From Peribacillus simplex (lineage in GTDB: Bacteria > Bacillota > Bacilli > Bacillales > DSM-1321), in assembly GCF_030123325.1 (NCBI RefSeq), contig NZ_CP126106.1, positions 1,578,001-1,642,000 on the forward strand: DNA of 64,000 nt, read 5' to 3'. Numbering within the stretch: the first letter of the stretch is position 1; each line of letters starts with the position of its first letter. A program made the position numbers and the translations under genes. Under the pieces are notes generated by a model. It saw only the letters and a program-made list of their open reading frames with translations, was not told where the DNA came from and ran no database searches. This document shows, one piece after another, positions 1 through 8,003 of the stretch.

Positions 1-169
1 TTCTATTGGCGGAGCTCAGATTTCACCGATGCACGGAAACTTTATCGTTAACACTGGTAATGGAAGTGCAGCGGATGTTCAAGCTTTGATACTGCATGTT
101 AAGGATACTGTGTATGATAAATTTGAAGTTGAAATGGAAACAGAAGTGGAAATTATCGGCAGAAAATAA
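1..169 (+). CDS. murB: MurB C-terminal end (UDP-N-acetylenolpyruvoylglucosamine reductase), partial
   Basis: Only the last 55 codons are present; the gene begins before the window. The visible frame starts at base 2 with SIGGAQISPMHGNFIVN and ends with TAA at 167-169. The GGAQIS-HGNFIVN block is the conserved C-terminal substrate-binding segment of MurB, the FAD- and NADPH-dependent reductase that makes UDP-N-acetylmuramate in the cytoplasm for peptidoglycan. Its place directly before divIB matches the division and cell wall cluster of Bacillus. The assignment rests on a short C-terminal fragment and on synteny. Confidence 0.88.
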   Translation, partial: SIGGAQISPMHGNFIVNTGNGSAADVQALILHVKDTVYDKFEVEMETEVEIIGRK

Positions 170-174
170 TGGGA

Positions 175-203
175 TTCATTATATCCAAATATTGTGATAT
201 AAT
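175..203 (+). promoter_or_regulatory. Candidate extended -10 SigA promoter for divIB
   Basis: TATAAT lies at 198-203 and is preceded by TG one base upstream, giving TGATATAAT, an extended -10 element. The hexamer 17 bp upstream (TTCATT, 175-180) is a poor -35, which extended -10 promoters tolerate. The site is in the murB-divIB gap, about 100 bp before the divIB start. Inferred from sequence only. Confidence 0.45.
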
Positions 204-300
204 GTGTTACCTTTTAAAGTTTGCTAATAACCAAATATAGAGTTTGTCTTGATTCGCACTGTCAAGAACCATCCATTTTTTTCAGGAAGAGGTGAAGGGG

Positions 301-1083
301 ATGGAAAAGGGGAAAATCGTTTCCATTGAGGACCGCATCCCGAAATTAAAACAATTAAGAAAAAGCAAAGCAAACAGGCGGCTTGTTCTTTTGCTTTCCC
401 TTTTCTTCATTCTGGTTGCTTGTGTGCTTTATTTCTTATCCCCGTTAAGCTATGTGAAATCCGTGCAGGTAGAGGGGAATCGTTATATTACTTCCAAACA
501 GATCATTAAATTGAGTAAGGTGAAGAAGGATCGAAGCATCTGGAAGGTTGATACAGGGGAAGCTGCAGCCAATATCAAAAAAAATCAAGAAATAAAAAGC
601 GTTAAGGTGACACCGATATTTCCTAATTCGATAAAAATTACGGTTTCGGAACATAATAGGATGGCATATCTGTCCAATAATGGGAAGTTTGCACCCATTT
701 TGGAAAACGGGTCCGTTTTAGAGGAGTTGGCAACAGGCGAAATTCCAGTATTTGCCCCTGTTTTAATTGGTTTCAAAGAGGGTAAAGCATTAAAGTTGCT
801 TTTAGAAGAGCTGGACAAGCTTCCTGTCGAGATTCAGAATGCCATTTCAGAAATACATTACGCTCCAACCAAAACTGATGTCTACCATATCGTCATGTTT
901 ATGAACGATGGGTTTGAAGTAAGTGCGACAAGCCGGACTTTATACGAGAAAATGATTCACTATCCATCAATTGTCAGCCAGTTGGATCCGAATGTAAAGG
1001 GAGTCATCGATCTGGAAGTGGGTTCTTATTTTAAGGCATATGAAGACGCTGAACAAAAGGAAGACACTAATGAGGAAAATTAA
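301..1083 (+). CDS. divIB: Cell division protein DivIB/FtsQ
   Basis: A 260-residue bitopic membrane protein of the divisome. It has a basic cytoplasmic tail (about 1-27), one transmembrane helix (about 28-47), an extracellular POTRA/FtsQ domain starting near YVKSVQVEGN (51-60) and a FtsQ-type C-terminal domain. DivIB associates with DivIC and FtsL and is needed for septal wall synthesis. ATG 301 is preferred because GGTGA and GGGG lie just before it and because MEKGKIVSIEDRIPK aligns with the B. subtilis N-terminus. An in-frame GTG at 292 would add three residues with worse ribosome-binding spacing. The stop overlaps the next gene. Confidence 0.93.
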   Translation: MEKGKIVSIEDRIPKLKQLRKSKANRRLVLLLSLFFILVACVLYFLSPLSYVKSVQVEGNRYITSKQIIKLSKVKKDRSIWKVDTGEAAANIKKNQEIKSVKVTPIFPNSIKITVSEHNRMAYLSNNGKFAPILENGSVLEELATGEIPVFAPVLIGFKEGKALKLLLEELDKLPVEIQNAISEIHYAPTKTDVYHIVMFMNDGFEVSATSRTLYEKMIHYPSIVSQLDPNVKGVIDLEVGSYFKAYEDAEQKEDTNEEN

Positions 1084-1762
1084 TGGCAAGCGGGTGGTTT
1101 TGCCCCTGGTTTGCGTGGTGCTCGGATTCATGATTGCCTTCTCTTACAATCTGACCAAAAAACGTGAAGGTGCAGGGAAGGACAAAGCCTGGGATCAGGA
1201 ATATGAGCTCAGGCAGCAGCTGATCGAACAGGAGAAGCAGAACCGGGAACTTCAGAAGGAACTCCTTCAGAAGCAAGAAAATGTATCCAAAATTGAAAAA
1301 GACCTAGCGCAGGAAAAGCAGCTTTTTTTCAATTTGGCAAAGGATACGGAAAAATACCGTATGTTTCTCGGGAAAGTGAAAGTAAAAGGCTCTGGCCTGC
1401 AGGTGACTCTTGAAGATGGTACGGATATGGATTCAGAAGCCAATGTTAATAATTACCTCGTCCATGAACAGCATGTCTTCAAAGTCGTCAATGAACTATA
1501 CATATCAGGTGCAGAGGCTGTTGCGATTAACGGTCAAAGGTTAAATCATGATTCATACATAATCTGTAATGGGCCTGTGATTACCATCGATGGCCATCAG
1601 CATCCTGCTCCCTTCATCATATCTGCGATTGGGGACCCGGATGTCCTGGGTGCTTCACTGGACTTACCCGGCGGCATCAAGGAACAACTGGTTAATGAGA
1701 ATATTATCTTTACAGTGGAAAAGCAAAAGAATATCATTTTTGATCCAATTATTGGAGGGTGA
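1070..1762 (+). CDS. ylxW: DUF881 family protein YlxW
   Basis: A 230-residue protein with one N-terminal signal-anchor helix (around VVLPLVCVVLGFMIAFSYN), then a long coiled-coil segment rich in E, Q and K (about 40-90) and a C-terminal DUF881 domain containing the GAEAVAINGQR motif. It is presumably anchored in the membrane and faces outward. Family function is not firmly established; it is always found beside division genes. ATG 1070 has AAAGGAAG upstream and overlaps divIB by 14 bp. A start at 1040 would add ten residues but has no good ribosome-binding site. It is a paralogue of the next gene. Confidence 0.88.
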   Translation: MRKINGKRVVLPLVCVVLGFMIAFSYNLTKKREGAGKDKAWDQEYELRQQLIEQEKQNRELQKELLQKQENVSKIEKDLAQEKQLFFNLAKDTEKYRMFLGKVKVKGSGLQVTLEDGTDMDSEANVNNYLVHEQHVFKVVNELYISGAEAVAINGQRLNHDSYIICNGPVITIDGHQHPAPFIISAIGDPDVLGASLDLPGGIKEQLVNENIIFTVEKQKNIIFDPIIGG

Positions 1763-1804
1763 TCAGACCGCCGTATTCGATGAAAGATTGGTGAGAAACT
1801 GGAA

Positions 1805-2515
1805 ATGAAAAAAAAGCTTTCTTTTAGTTTGGTTACGTTGATTGCTGGCTTCATGCTCGCTATTCAATTCAATTTGGTGAATCAGCCTGTCGTTTCCGAT
1901 ACAAGGGATATGTGGGAGCTGAAAAATGATTTATTGAAAGAACAGCAGACCCAGGCGGATTTAATAGAGGGTATCAGAAAGCTTGAGGGAAAAATAGCAT
2001 CCTATGAAACAAAGAAAAATGAGAGTAAAGAAGAAGTATTGCGTGACACCCTGACCGAATTAAAGACAGACGCAGGTTTGACCGAAATTAAAGGTAATGG
2101 GGTCATCGTATCTATACAGCCTATCAAAGCAGATATCCTTCTTGGTGAGAGGGTCGAGTATATTTCACCTGTTTTGATCATTCGGCTCATTAATGAAATG
2201 TATAGGTATGGAGCTGACGAAATCTCCATTTCAGGACAAAGGTATATATCAACATCGGTTATCCGTGATATTAATGGGCAGCCGAAAATGGACGGGTATC
2301 CTCTTGTTCATTACCCGGTCGAAATACAGGCAATAACCGTTAATCCAAAGAAACTGAAGCAACGCATTGAAGGTTCCGAACTTATGGATGATTTCTTTAT
2401 AGATAATTTTGAAGTGCAGATCAATGTGCCTTCCGGTGAGTTGACATTGCCGGCCTACCAAAATGCTATTAATGTGGAACATATGGAACCCGTTATGGAT
2501 GGGGGGGAATCGTAA
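1805..2515 (+). CDS. ylxX: DUF881 family protein YlxX
   Basis: A 236-residue second DUF881 protein with the same plan as YlxW: a signal-anchor helix at the N-terminus (about 4-22), a predicted coiled coil (about 38-75, ending in a run of E, K and S) and a DUF881 domain with GADEISISGQRYIS. Pairs of DUF881 proteins between divIB and sbp are typical of Bacillus. The precise role is unknown; an outward-facing, division-associated membrane protein is the reasonable inference. Its TAA shares a base with the sbp start, which points to translational coupling. Confidence 0.87.
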   Translation: MKKKLSFSLVTLIAGFMLAIQFNLVNQPVVSDTRDMWELKNDLLKEQQTQADLIEGIRKLEGKIASYETKKNESKEEVLRDTLTELKTDAGLTEIKGNGVIVSIQPIKADILLGERVEYISPVLIIRLINEMYRYGADEISISGQRYISTSVIRDINGQPKMDGYPLVHYPVEIQAITVNPKKLKQRIEGSELMDDFFIDNFEVQINVPSGELTLPAYQNAINVEHMEPVMDGGES

Positions 2516-2880
2516 TGTGGCTTCCAGTTTTTGGACTGTTGATTGGGGTCACCCTTGGTTTTTTGGTGGATTTTGATATTCCCCATGAATATTCAAATTA
2601 TCTTTCCATTGCCGTGCTTGCTGCTTTTGATACCTTATTTGGGGGCATACGGGCTCATTTGCAAAATCTTTATGATGAAGTTGTATTTGTAACAGGATTC
2701 TTCTTTAATATTATTTTAGCCGCAGGTTTGGCTTTTCTAGGTGTACATCTTGGTGTAGACTTATATTTAGCCGCAATCTTTGTGTTCGGTGTAAGGCTCT
2801 TTCAAAATATCGCCCTGATTAGAAGGATCCTAATTGAAAAATGGTCCATTTCCCGGAAAAAGCAGAAAAAAAATCTATAA
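2515..2880 (+). CDS. sbp: Small basic protein Sbp (DUF1290)
   Basis: A 121-residue integral membrane protein with three or four hydrophobic segments and a strongly basic tail (RRILIEKWSISRKKQKKNL at the end). Length and sequence match Sbp/DUF1290 proteins, which sit before ftsA in Bacillus. Function is not established. The ATG at 2515 overlaps the ylxX TAA by one base. No clear terminator follows. Confidence 0.88.
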   Translation: MWLPVFGLLIGVTLGFLVDFDIPHEYSNYLSIAVLAAFDTLFGGIRAHLQNLYDEVVFVTGFFFNIILAAGLAFLGVHLGVDLYLAAIFVFGVRLFQNIALIRRILIEKWSISRKKQKKNL

Positions 2881-2985
2881 TTTTAAAGGGAATTAAGTTA
2901 TAAATGACGAATAGTTTATGGCAGTATCTAGTTTATTGAGTAGATCAGTCTCGTTTAGAAGCGAACAATAAGCACAATAAAGTGT

Positions 2986-3054
2986 GAAATCTACGAGTTT
3001 TGTTCGGGAAATACAAAATGAACCGCTTATCTATGAAATTCACGAGTTGTTGTA
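2986..3054 (+). repeat. Imperfect direct repeat in the ftsA leader
   Basis: GAAATCTACGAGTTTTGTTC (2986-3005) recurs as GAAATTCACGAGTTGTTGTA (3035-3054), 49 bp apart and sharing most positions, including the core ACGAGTT. The second copy covers the proposed -35 of the ftsA promoter. It may be a pair of regulator sites; no known box is recognised. Confidence 0.4.
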
Positions 3055-3076
3055 ATCAGTTCTGTTATTCTATAAT
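3047..3076 (+). promoter_or_regulatory. Candidate SigA promoter for ftsA-ftsZ
   Basis: TTGTTG (3047-3052) and TATAAT (3071-3076) are separated by 18 bp. Transcription would start about 60 bp before ftsA. In B. subtilis ftsAZ has several promoters, including a SigH one; I could not identify a SigH site with confidence here. Confidence 0.55.
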
Positions 3077-3145
3077 GTATAAGACTTCGATATAAAAAAT
3101 GTTATTCTACTAATACATGTATAAAACTGAAGGAGGTGCCATGGA

Positions 3146-4444
3146 ATGAACAGCAACGAAATATACGTAAGTCTTGACATCGGTACATCCAGTGTAAAAG
3201 TTATCATTGGGGAAATGGTCAATGACACATTAAATATAATCGGCGTAGGAAATGTTAAATCAGAAGGGCTCAAAAAGGGTTCGATCGTCGGTATTGATGA
3301 AACCGTCCAATCCATTCAAAAGGCTATAGAGCAAGCAGAACGGATGATAGGGATGGAGATAAAAAAGGTAATCGTCGGCATAAGCGGAAATCACGTGACG
3401 CTTCAGCCATGTCATGGGGTAGTAGCGGTATCCAGTGACAATAAAGAGATTACCGAGCATGACGTTTTCCGTGTTAGGGAAGCAGCGGAGTTAATAACGA
3501 TACCATCCGACAGGGAAATCATCGACGTGGTGCCGATTCACTACAAAGTTGATGAACTTGATGAAATCAGTGATCCAAGGGGCATGATAGGTGTCCGGTT
3601 GGAAATGAGAGGGATTTTAATCACAGGTCTTCGGACAATTTTACATAACACACTGCGCTGTGTGGAAAGGGCAGGGTTGGAAATAACCGATATCGCCCTT
3701 CAGCCGTTAGCCGCAGGTTCCCTTGTTTTATCCAAGGATGAAAAAGAACTTGGTGTGGCACTTGTCGATATTGGCGGTGGTTCCACGACTCTGGCAATTT
3801 TCGAACAAGGCTATTTACAATATACGTCTGTGATACCTATAGGCGGGGAAACACTTACGAAGGACCTTTCCATCGTTCTAAGGACAACGATGGAGGAAGC
3901 TGAGAAAATAAAAGTAAAGCATGGACATGCCTTTTATGATGACGCGTCTGAAGATGAAGTATTCCAAATACCGATCATCGGCAGCGATCAGCAGCAGACC
4001 TGCAACCAGTTAATGCTTTCGGATATCATTGAGGCGCGGGTGACCGAAATATTCGAGTTGATTCAAGATGATTTGAAGAGACTTGGATTCCAGGATATAC
4101 CAGGTGGTTTCGTGTTGACCGGGGGCGTCGTCAAGATGCCGGGAGTCCTTGAGCTAGCTCAATATGTGTTCCAAAACCGAGTAAGGACAGCTGAACCGAA
4201 TTACATCGGTGTCAGGGAACCCCAATACACGACAGCTGTTGGTTTGATTAAACACGCATGCAAGAAAGAGAGAATGCAAAAAAACACCGCTAATAAAACT
4301 CCTGTAGCAGCTGGACCAGCTCAAGAAGATAACGACCAGCGCAGCCAGAAGGTTTCTCAGAAAAACAAAGAGAACACGGCTAAAAAACAAGGTGAAAAAG
4401 GTGAATCTAAATTCAAAAAAATCCTGGGTTACTTTTTTGAATAA
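3146..4444 (+). CDS. ftsA: Cell division protein FtsA
   Basis: A 432-residue actin-like ATPase that tethers FtsZ to the membrane. The phosphate-binding motif DIGTSSVKV is near the N-terminus and the second nucleotide motif VDIGGGSTTL lies mid-protein. The C-terminus has a charged, K/E/Q-rich linker followed by an amphipathic end, KFKKILGYFF, which fits a membrane-targeting helix. The start ATG is preceded by AAGGAGGTG. It is followed after 44 bp by ftsZ, forming the usual ftsAZ operon. Confidence 0.96.
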   Translation: MNSNEIYVSLDIGTSSVKVIIGEMVNDTLNIIGVGNVKSEGLKKGSIVGIDETVQSIQKAIEQAERMIGMEIKKVIVGISGNHVTLQPCHGVVAVSSDNKEITEHDVFRVREAAELITIPSDREIIDVVPIHYKVDELDEISDPRGMIGVRLEMRGILITGLRTILHNTLRCVERAGLEITDIALQPLAAGSLVLSKDEKELGVALVDIGGGSTTLAIFEQGYLQYTSVIPIGGETLTKDLSIVLRTTMEEAEKIKVKHGHAFYDDASEDEVFQIPIIGSDQQQTCNQLMLSDIIEARVTEIFELIQDDLKRLGFQDIPGGFVLTGGVVKMPGVLELAQYVFQNRVRTAEPNYIGVREPQYTTAVGLIKHACKKERMQKNTANKTPVAAGPAQEDNDQRSQKVSQKNKENTAKKQGEKGESKFKKILGYFFE

Positions 4445-4488
4445 CAATCATTAAGAATCGGGAATTTCGTCAAAATAGGAGGATTGTC

Positions 4489-5646
4489 ATGTTGGAGTTT
4501 GATTCTAATCTAGAACAATTAGCAACGATAAAAGTAATAGGTGTTGGCGGCGGCGGAAACAATGCGGTAAACAGAATGATCGAGCATGGTGTACAGGGTG
4601 TTGAGTTTATTTCTGTCAATACTGACGCACAGGCTCTTAATCTATCAAAAGCAGAAATCAAAATGCAAATCGGTGGGAAGCTTACACGCGGTTTGGGAGC
4701 AGGTGCCAATCCCGAGGTAGGAAAAAAAGCTGCTGAAGAAAGCAAAGAGCAGATTGAAGAGGCGCTTAAAGGTGCCGATATGGTTTTCGTAACGGCTGGA
4801 ATGGGCGGCGGTACGGGAACAGGGGCTGCTCCTGTCATAGCGGGCATTGCTAAAGATCTAGGGGCTCTTACAGTGGGTGTAGTTACACGTCCATTTACTT
4901 TCGAAGGCCGAAAACGTGCAACACAGGCTCAAGGCGGCATTTCATCCATGAAGGAATCGGTTGACACACTGATCGTCATTCCGAACGACCGCCTCCTTGA
5001 AATCGTCGATAAAAGCACGCCGATGCTTGAAGCATTCCGTGAAGCCGATAATGTACTTCGCCAAGGTGTACAAGGGATTTCAGATTTGATTGCTGTTCCA
5101 GGTCTTATTAACTTGGACTTTGCCGATGTGAAGACGATCATGTCCAACAAAGGTTCCGCACTTATGGGAATCGGGATTTCCTCAGGGGAGAACCGTGCGG
5201 CGGAAGCGGCGAAAAAAGCCATTTCCAGTCCGTTGCTTGAAACATCGATTGATGGTGCCCAAGGCGTACTGATGAATATTACAGGTGGCACGAACCTAAG
5301 TCTTTTTGAAGTCCAGGAAGCGGCCGATATCGTGGCTACTGCATCCGATCAAGACGTCAACATGATTTTTGGTTCGGTCATCAATGAAAACCTTAAAGAT
5401 GAAATCGTCGTTACGGTAATTGCAACAGGCTTTAACGAGGTTGAAGCTTCAATACGTCCTACTGGACGTCCAACACTCGGACAACAGCAGCAATCAAGAC
5501 CTCAGACACAACAAACGCCACAGCCAAGCGTGAAGCGTGAAGTGAAGAGAGAAGAAGTCAATGAACAGCCTGCACGTAATGCCAATCAAGGTGATGAGGC
5601 CCTGGATATTCCAACCTTCCTCCGTAACCGTAATAGACGCCGTTAA
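4489..5646 (+). CDS. ftsZ: Cell division protein FtsZ
   Basis: A 385-residue tubulin-like GTPase that forms the Z ring. Visible features are the N-terminal glycine-rich loop GVGGGGNNAVNR (18-29), the tubulin signature GGGTGTGAAP (106-115) and the T7-loop segment NLDFADV. A variable glutamine- and proline-rich linker (about 320-360) follows, then a C-terminal peptide DIPTFLRNRNRR that binds FtsA, SepF and similar partners. Ribosome-binding site AGGAGG precedes the ATG. A rho-independent terminator follows directly. Confidence 0.97.
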   Translation: MLEFDSNLEQLATIKVIGVGGGGNNAVNRMIEHGVQGVEFISVNTDAQALNLSKAEIKMQIGGKLTRGLGAGANPEVGKKAAEESKEQIEEALKGADMVFVTAGMGGGTGTGAAPVIAGIAKDLGALTVGVVTRPFTFEGRKRATQAQGGISSMKESVDTLIVIPNDRLLEIVDKSTPMLEAFREADNVLRQGVQGISDLIAVPGLINLDFADVKTIMSNKGSALMGIGISSGENRAAEAAKKAISSPLLETSIDGAQGVLMNITGGTNLSLFEVQEAADIVATASDQDVNMIFGSVINENLKDEIVVTVIATGFNEVEASIRPTGRPTLGQQQQSRPQTQQTPQPSVKREVKREEVNEQPARNANQGDEALDIPTFLRNRNRRR

Positions 5647-5660
5647 TACCGACGTGAAAT

Positions 5661-5688
5661 GCCGTTCCCATTTGGGGACGGTTTTTTG
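5661..5688 (+). terminator. Terminator after ftsZ
   Basis: CCGTTCCC (5662-5669) pairs with GGGGACGG (5674-5681) with a four-base loop and one or two G-U pairs, followed directly by TTTTTTG. Confidence 0.85.
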
Positions 5689-5758
5689 TCGTTAATAAAA
5701 TGAATACTTAAAAGCAAATGGTGTCAATTGACCTTATAATAATGGTTGTTTCTCGAGC

Positions 5759-5784
5759 TTTATCACTCGATTCTAAGTGATAAA
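5759..5784. repeat. Perfect 9-bp inverted repeat, unassigned
   Basis: TTTATCACT (5759-5767) and AGTGATAAA (5776-5784) are exact complements around an 8-base loop. No T-run follows, so it is not a standard terminator. It could be an operator or an RNA hairpin. Confidence 0.45.
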
Positions 5785-6017
5785 TGAAATCTGCATTATT
5801 GGATCCAGGATTGTCTGAATGCCCTGTGAGCTAAGAAGACGGAATTGTGCTGGATGGAGTGTCTTGTCAGAAGGGAGTCCATTATTTGTTCACTTTCATT
5901 CATTGATGTAAAAGAAGAGAGAGCAATTAATTATTAAACTTTTATAACATAAATCGACAGAAGTAAAAGGGAGCAGGATGGTCTCTAAGACAGTATTTAA
6001 AATATCAATGGCTGTTT

Positions 6018-6105
6018 TTCTACAAAAAGTGTAAAAATGACTGAAAAACTCTTAAGTTTTCAGTACAAAAAGTGACACACTTTCTAAGGGCAGGTACGCT
6101 ATACT
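6018..6105 (+). promoter_or_regulatory. spoIIGA promoter: SigA hexamers with 22-bp spacer plus Spo0A-like box
   Basis: GTGACA (6072-6077) and TATACT (6100-6105) lie 22 bp apart. B. subtilis spoIIG is known for this same abnormal 22-bp spacing, which Spo0A~P overcomes. On the complementary strand, 6018-6026 reads TTTGTAGAA, 8 of 9 to the Spo0A box TTTGTCRAA. An 11-bp direct repeat TACAAAAAGTG occurs at 6021-6031 and 6064-6074, close to where the two Spo0A sites lie in B. subtilis. Assignment combines sequence and family knowledge. Confidence 0.6.
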
Positions 6106-6148
6106 TTTTGCTAGTGGAAGGTTTGTTAAAAAAAGGAGGGGAGGGTGT

Positions 6149-7075
6149 TTGACTTTATATTTAGATGTGATCTGGTTGTTGAATTGGTTATTTGACTGCC
6201 TCCTTTTATATTGGACCGCAATCATTCTCAAACGAAGGGTAGCTCTTTGGCGGGTATGCATCGGCGGGTTGATTGGTTCCTTCATTATCGTATTGGCATT
6301 CACTCCTTTTTATGCAATTGCCGACCGGGTGTACATGAAAATTTTAGTATCCCTTGTCATGGTGCTGGCAACCTTTGGGTTTAATAGGTTCAAACTTTTC
6401 ATGAAATCGGTGGCCACTTTATATTTCGTGACGTTTTTATCGGGAGGAATCCTTCTGGGACTTCACTACTTATTTGAATTCCAAATCGTGTCCAAGGACC
6501 CTGGTCAATATGCAGGAATCAACCGTTTTGGCGACCCTGTCAGCTGGATATTCGTAATGATCGGGTTCCCGCTCGCATGGCAATTTTCCAAGCGAACACT
6601 TGAAGGGATGGAGATGACCAAGCTTACACATGAACAAATGGTTTCGGTCTCGGTTAAAATTTCTGACTTTGAAGGAAAATTTAATGGATTGGTGGATAGC
6701 GGCAATCAATTATATGATCCGATTACACGTTCCCCAGTAATGATCATCTCTCTTTCAGGAGGGGAAGCAGGAATACCGGACGATATGCTAGAGCTCTTTA
6801 AAAACCCTGATAACCTGATTAGTCACGAAATGCAGCCCGAATATTCATGGACAGGAAGAATGCGTGTCATCCCTTATAAAGTCGTGGGTCATGAACATCA
6901 GCTTTTAACCGCAATCAAACCGGATTACATTAAAATCGTTCAAGGAGAAAAAGAATTTCATGTCAAGCAGGGTCTCGTTTCGTTTACCTTTCAGCAACTC
7001 TCTCCCGACAATAGCTATCAATCTATCGTTCACCCGAAAATGTTAACCGGGATACCGGTGCAAAATGCCTCCTGA
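6149..7075 (+). CDS. spoIIGA: Sporulation sigma-E processing peptidase SpoIIGA
   Basis: A 308-residue membrane aspartic protease that cleaves pro-SigE in the mother cell after a signal (SpoIIR) from the forespore. The N-terminal half has about five hydrophobic segments; the C-terminal half holds the protease motif GLVDSGNQLYDP with the catalytic Asp at residue 183, the same number as in B. subtilis. TTG 6149 is the only start consistent with the conserved N-terminus (xLYLDVIWLLN) and has AAGGAGG 9 bp upstream. It is followed 58 bp later by sigE, its substrate. Confidence 0.94.
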   Translation: MTLYLDVIWLLNWLFDCLLLYWTAIILKRRVALWRVCIGGLIGSFIIVLAFTPFYAIADRVYMKILVSLVMVLATFGFNRFKLFMKSVATLYFVTFLSGGILLGLHYLFEFQIVSKDPGQYAGINRFGDPVSWIFVMIGFPLAWQFSKRTLEGMEMTKLTHEQMVSVSVKISDFEGKFNGLVDSGNQLYDPITRSPVMIISLSGGEAGIPDDMLELFKNPDNLISHEMQPEYSWTGRMRVIPYKVVGHEHQLLTAIKPDYIKIVQGEKEFHVKQGLVSFTFQQLSPDNSYQSIVHPKMLTGIPVQNAS

Positions 7076-7133
7076 ACCATCAATTCACTCTTTAATTTGA
7101 CCCATAATCCGTTTATTAGAAGGGAGAATTATT

Positions 7134-7853
7134 TTGAAGAAATTCATTCTTCGGCTCACTTATTTTTGGTACAAACTATTGTTCAAGCTCGGATTGAAAA
7201 CGGACGAAATATTTTATATAGGAGGGAGTGAGGCACTGCCGCCACCCCTTTCGAAGGAAGAAGAGGCAATACTGATCAATAAATTACCCAATGGTGATGA
7301 AGCTGCACGCTCGATCTTGATTGAACGTAATTTAAGGCTGGTGGTATATATTGCCAGGAAATTCGAAAATACTGGCATCAATATTGAGGATTTAATCAGC
7401 ATTGGTACCATAGGTTTGATCAAAGCTGTGAATACATTCAATCCTGAGAAGAAAATAAAACTGGCTACATATGCTTCGAGATGCATCGAGAATGAAATAT
7501 TAATGTATTTACGAAGAAATAACAAAATCCGTTCTGAAGTTTCTTTTGATGAACCTCTGAATATTGATTGGGATGGAAATGAACTTCTGTTATCCGATGT
7601 ACTTGGAACGGACGATGACATTATCACGAAAGACCTTGAGGCAAACGTTGACCGTAAGCTGCTGACAAAAGCACTTACACAGTTATCCGAACGTGAAAAA
7701 CAGATAATGGAACTCCGTTTTGGGCTTGCAGGCGGAGAAGAAAAAACCCAAAAGGATGTTGCCGACATGCTGGGGATTTCCCAATCTTACATTTCACGTT
7801 TGGAAAAAAGGATTATTAAGAGGCTTCGTAAAGAATTTAATAAAATGGTGTAA
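7134..7853 (+). CDS. sigE: RNA polymerase sporulation sigma factor SigE (pro-form)
   Basis: A 239-residue mother-cell sigma factor, nearly identical to its B. subtilis counterpart from about residue 28 on. The N-terminal pro-sequence (about 27-29 residues, MKKFILRLTYFWYKLLFKLG...) is amphipathic and membrane-associated and is removed by SpoIIGA. Region 2 contains RNLRLVVYIARKFENTG and LISIGTIGLIKAV; region 4 contains the helix-turn-helix QKDVADMLGISQSYISRLEKR. It starts with TTG at 7134, with AGAAGGGAG upstream. It is co-transcribed with spoIIGA. Confidence 0.96.
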   Translation: MKKFILRLTYFWYKLLFKLGLKTDEIFYIGGSEALPPPLSKEEEAILINKLPNGDEAARSILIERNLRLVVYIARKFENTGINIEDLISIGTIGLIKAVNTFNPEKKIKLATYASRCIENEILMYLRRNNKIRSEVSFDEPLNIDWDGNELLLSDVLGTDDDIITKDLEANVDRKLLTKALTQLSEREKQIMELRFGLAGGEEKTQKDVADMLGISQSYISRLEKRIIKRLRKEFNKMV

Positions 7854-7938
7854 AAAAATAAAGTGCTTAAATGTCAATCAAATCAATACTTTTGTTGCTA
7901 TATTGAAAAATAATGGGGATTTTCCCTTCTAGCCATGT

Positions 7939-7967
7939 GCATATTTTTTCCTCCCGCGGAAATACTG
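7939..7967 (+). promoter_or_regulatory. Candidate SigF-type promoter for sigG
   Basis: GCATA (7939-7943) fits the -35 consensus of SigF, and GGAAATACTG (7958-7967) matches the -10 consensus GGNNANAHTR at every fixed position. The spacer is 14 bp by this alignment, one or two shorter than usual. sigG in B. subtilis is switched on by SigF in the forespore, so the position makes sense. Confidence 0.5.
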
Positions 7968-8003
7968 TTTTTTGTACAGCGCTCCTGTGAGGAGGGAATA
8001 ATT

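Larger units (their letters stand above)
5689..6148. other. Long non-coding gap between ftsZ and spoIIGA
   Basis: About 460 bp without a credible gene on either strand. It holds a 9-bp inverted repeat (5759-5784), a candidate Spo0A box (5953-5961), a hairpin (6040-6064) with an 11-bp direct repeat around it, and the spoIIGA promoter. In B. subtilis the protease gene bpr occupies this place; no trace of it is seen here. Confidence 0.7.

Noticed and set aside
5729..5740. TTGACC next to TATAAT as a promoter
   Set aside because: The two hexamers touch each other with no spacer, so they cannot form a -35/-10 pair; no good -35 lies 17 bp upstream of the TATAAT.
7214..7768. 184-residue open frame antisense to sigE
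   Set aside because: Serine- and phenylalanine-rich shadow translation; sigE on the plus strand is highly conserved.
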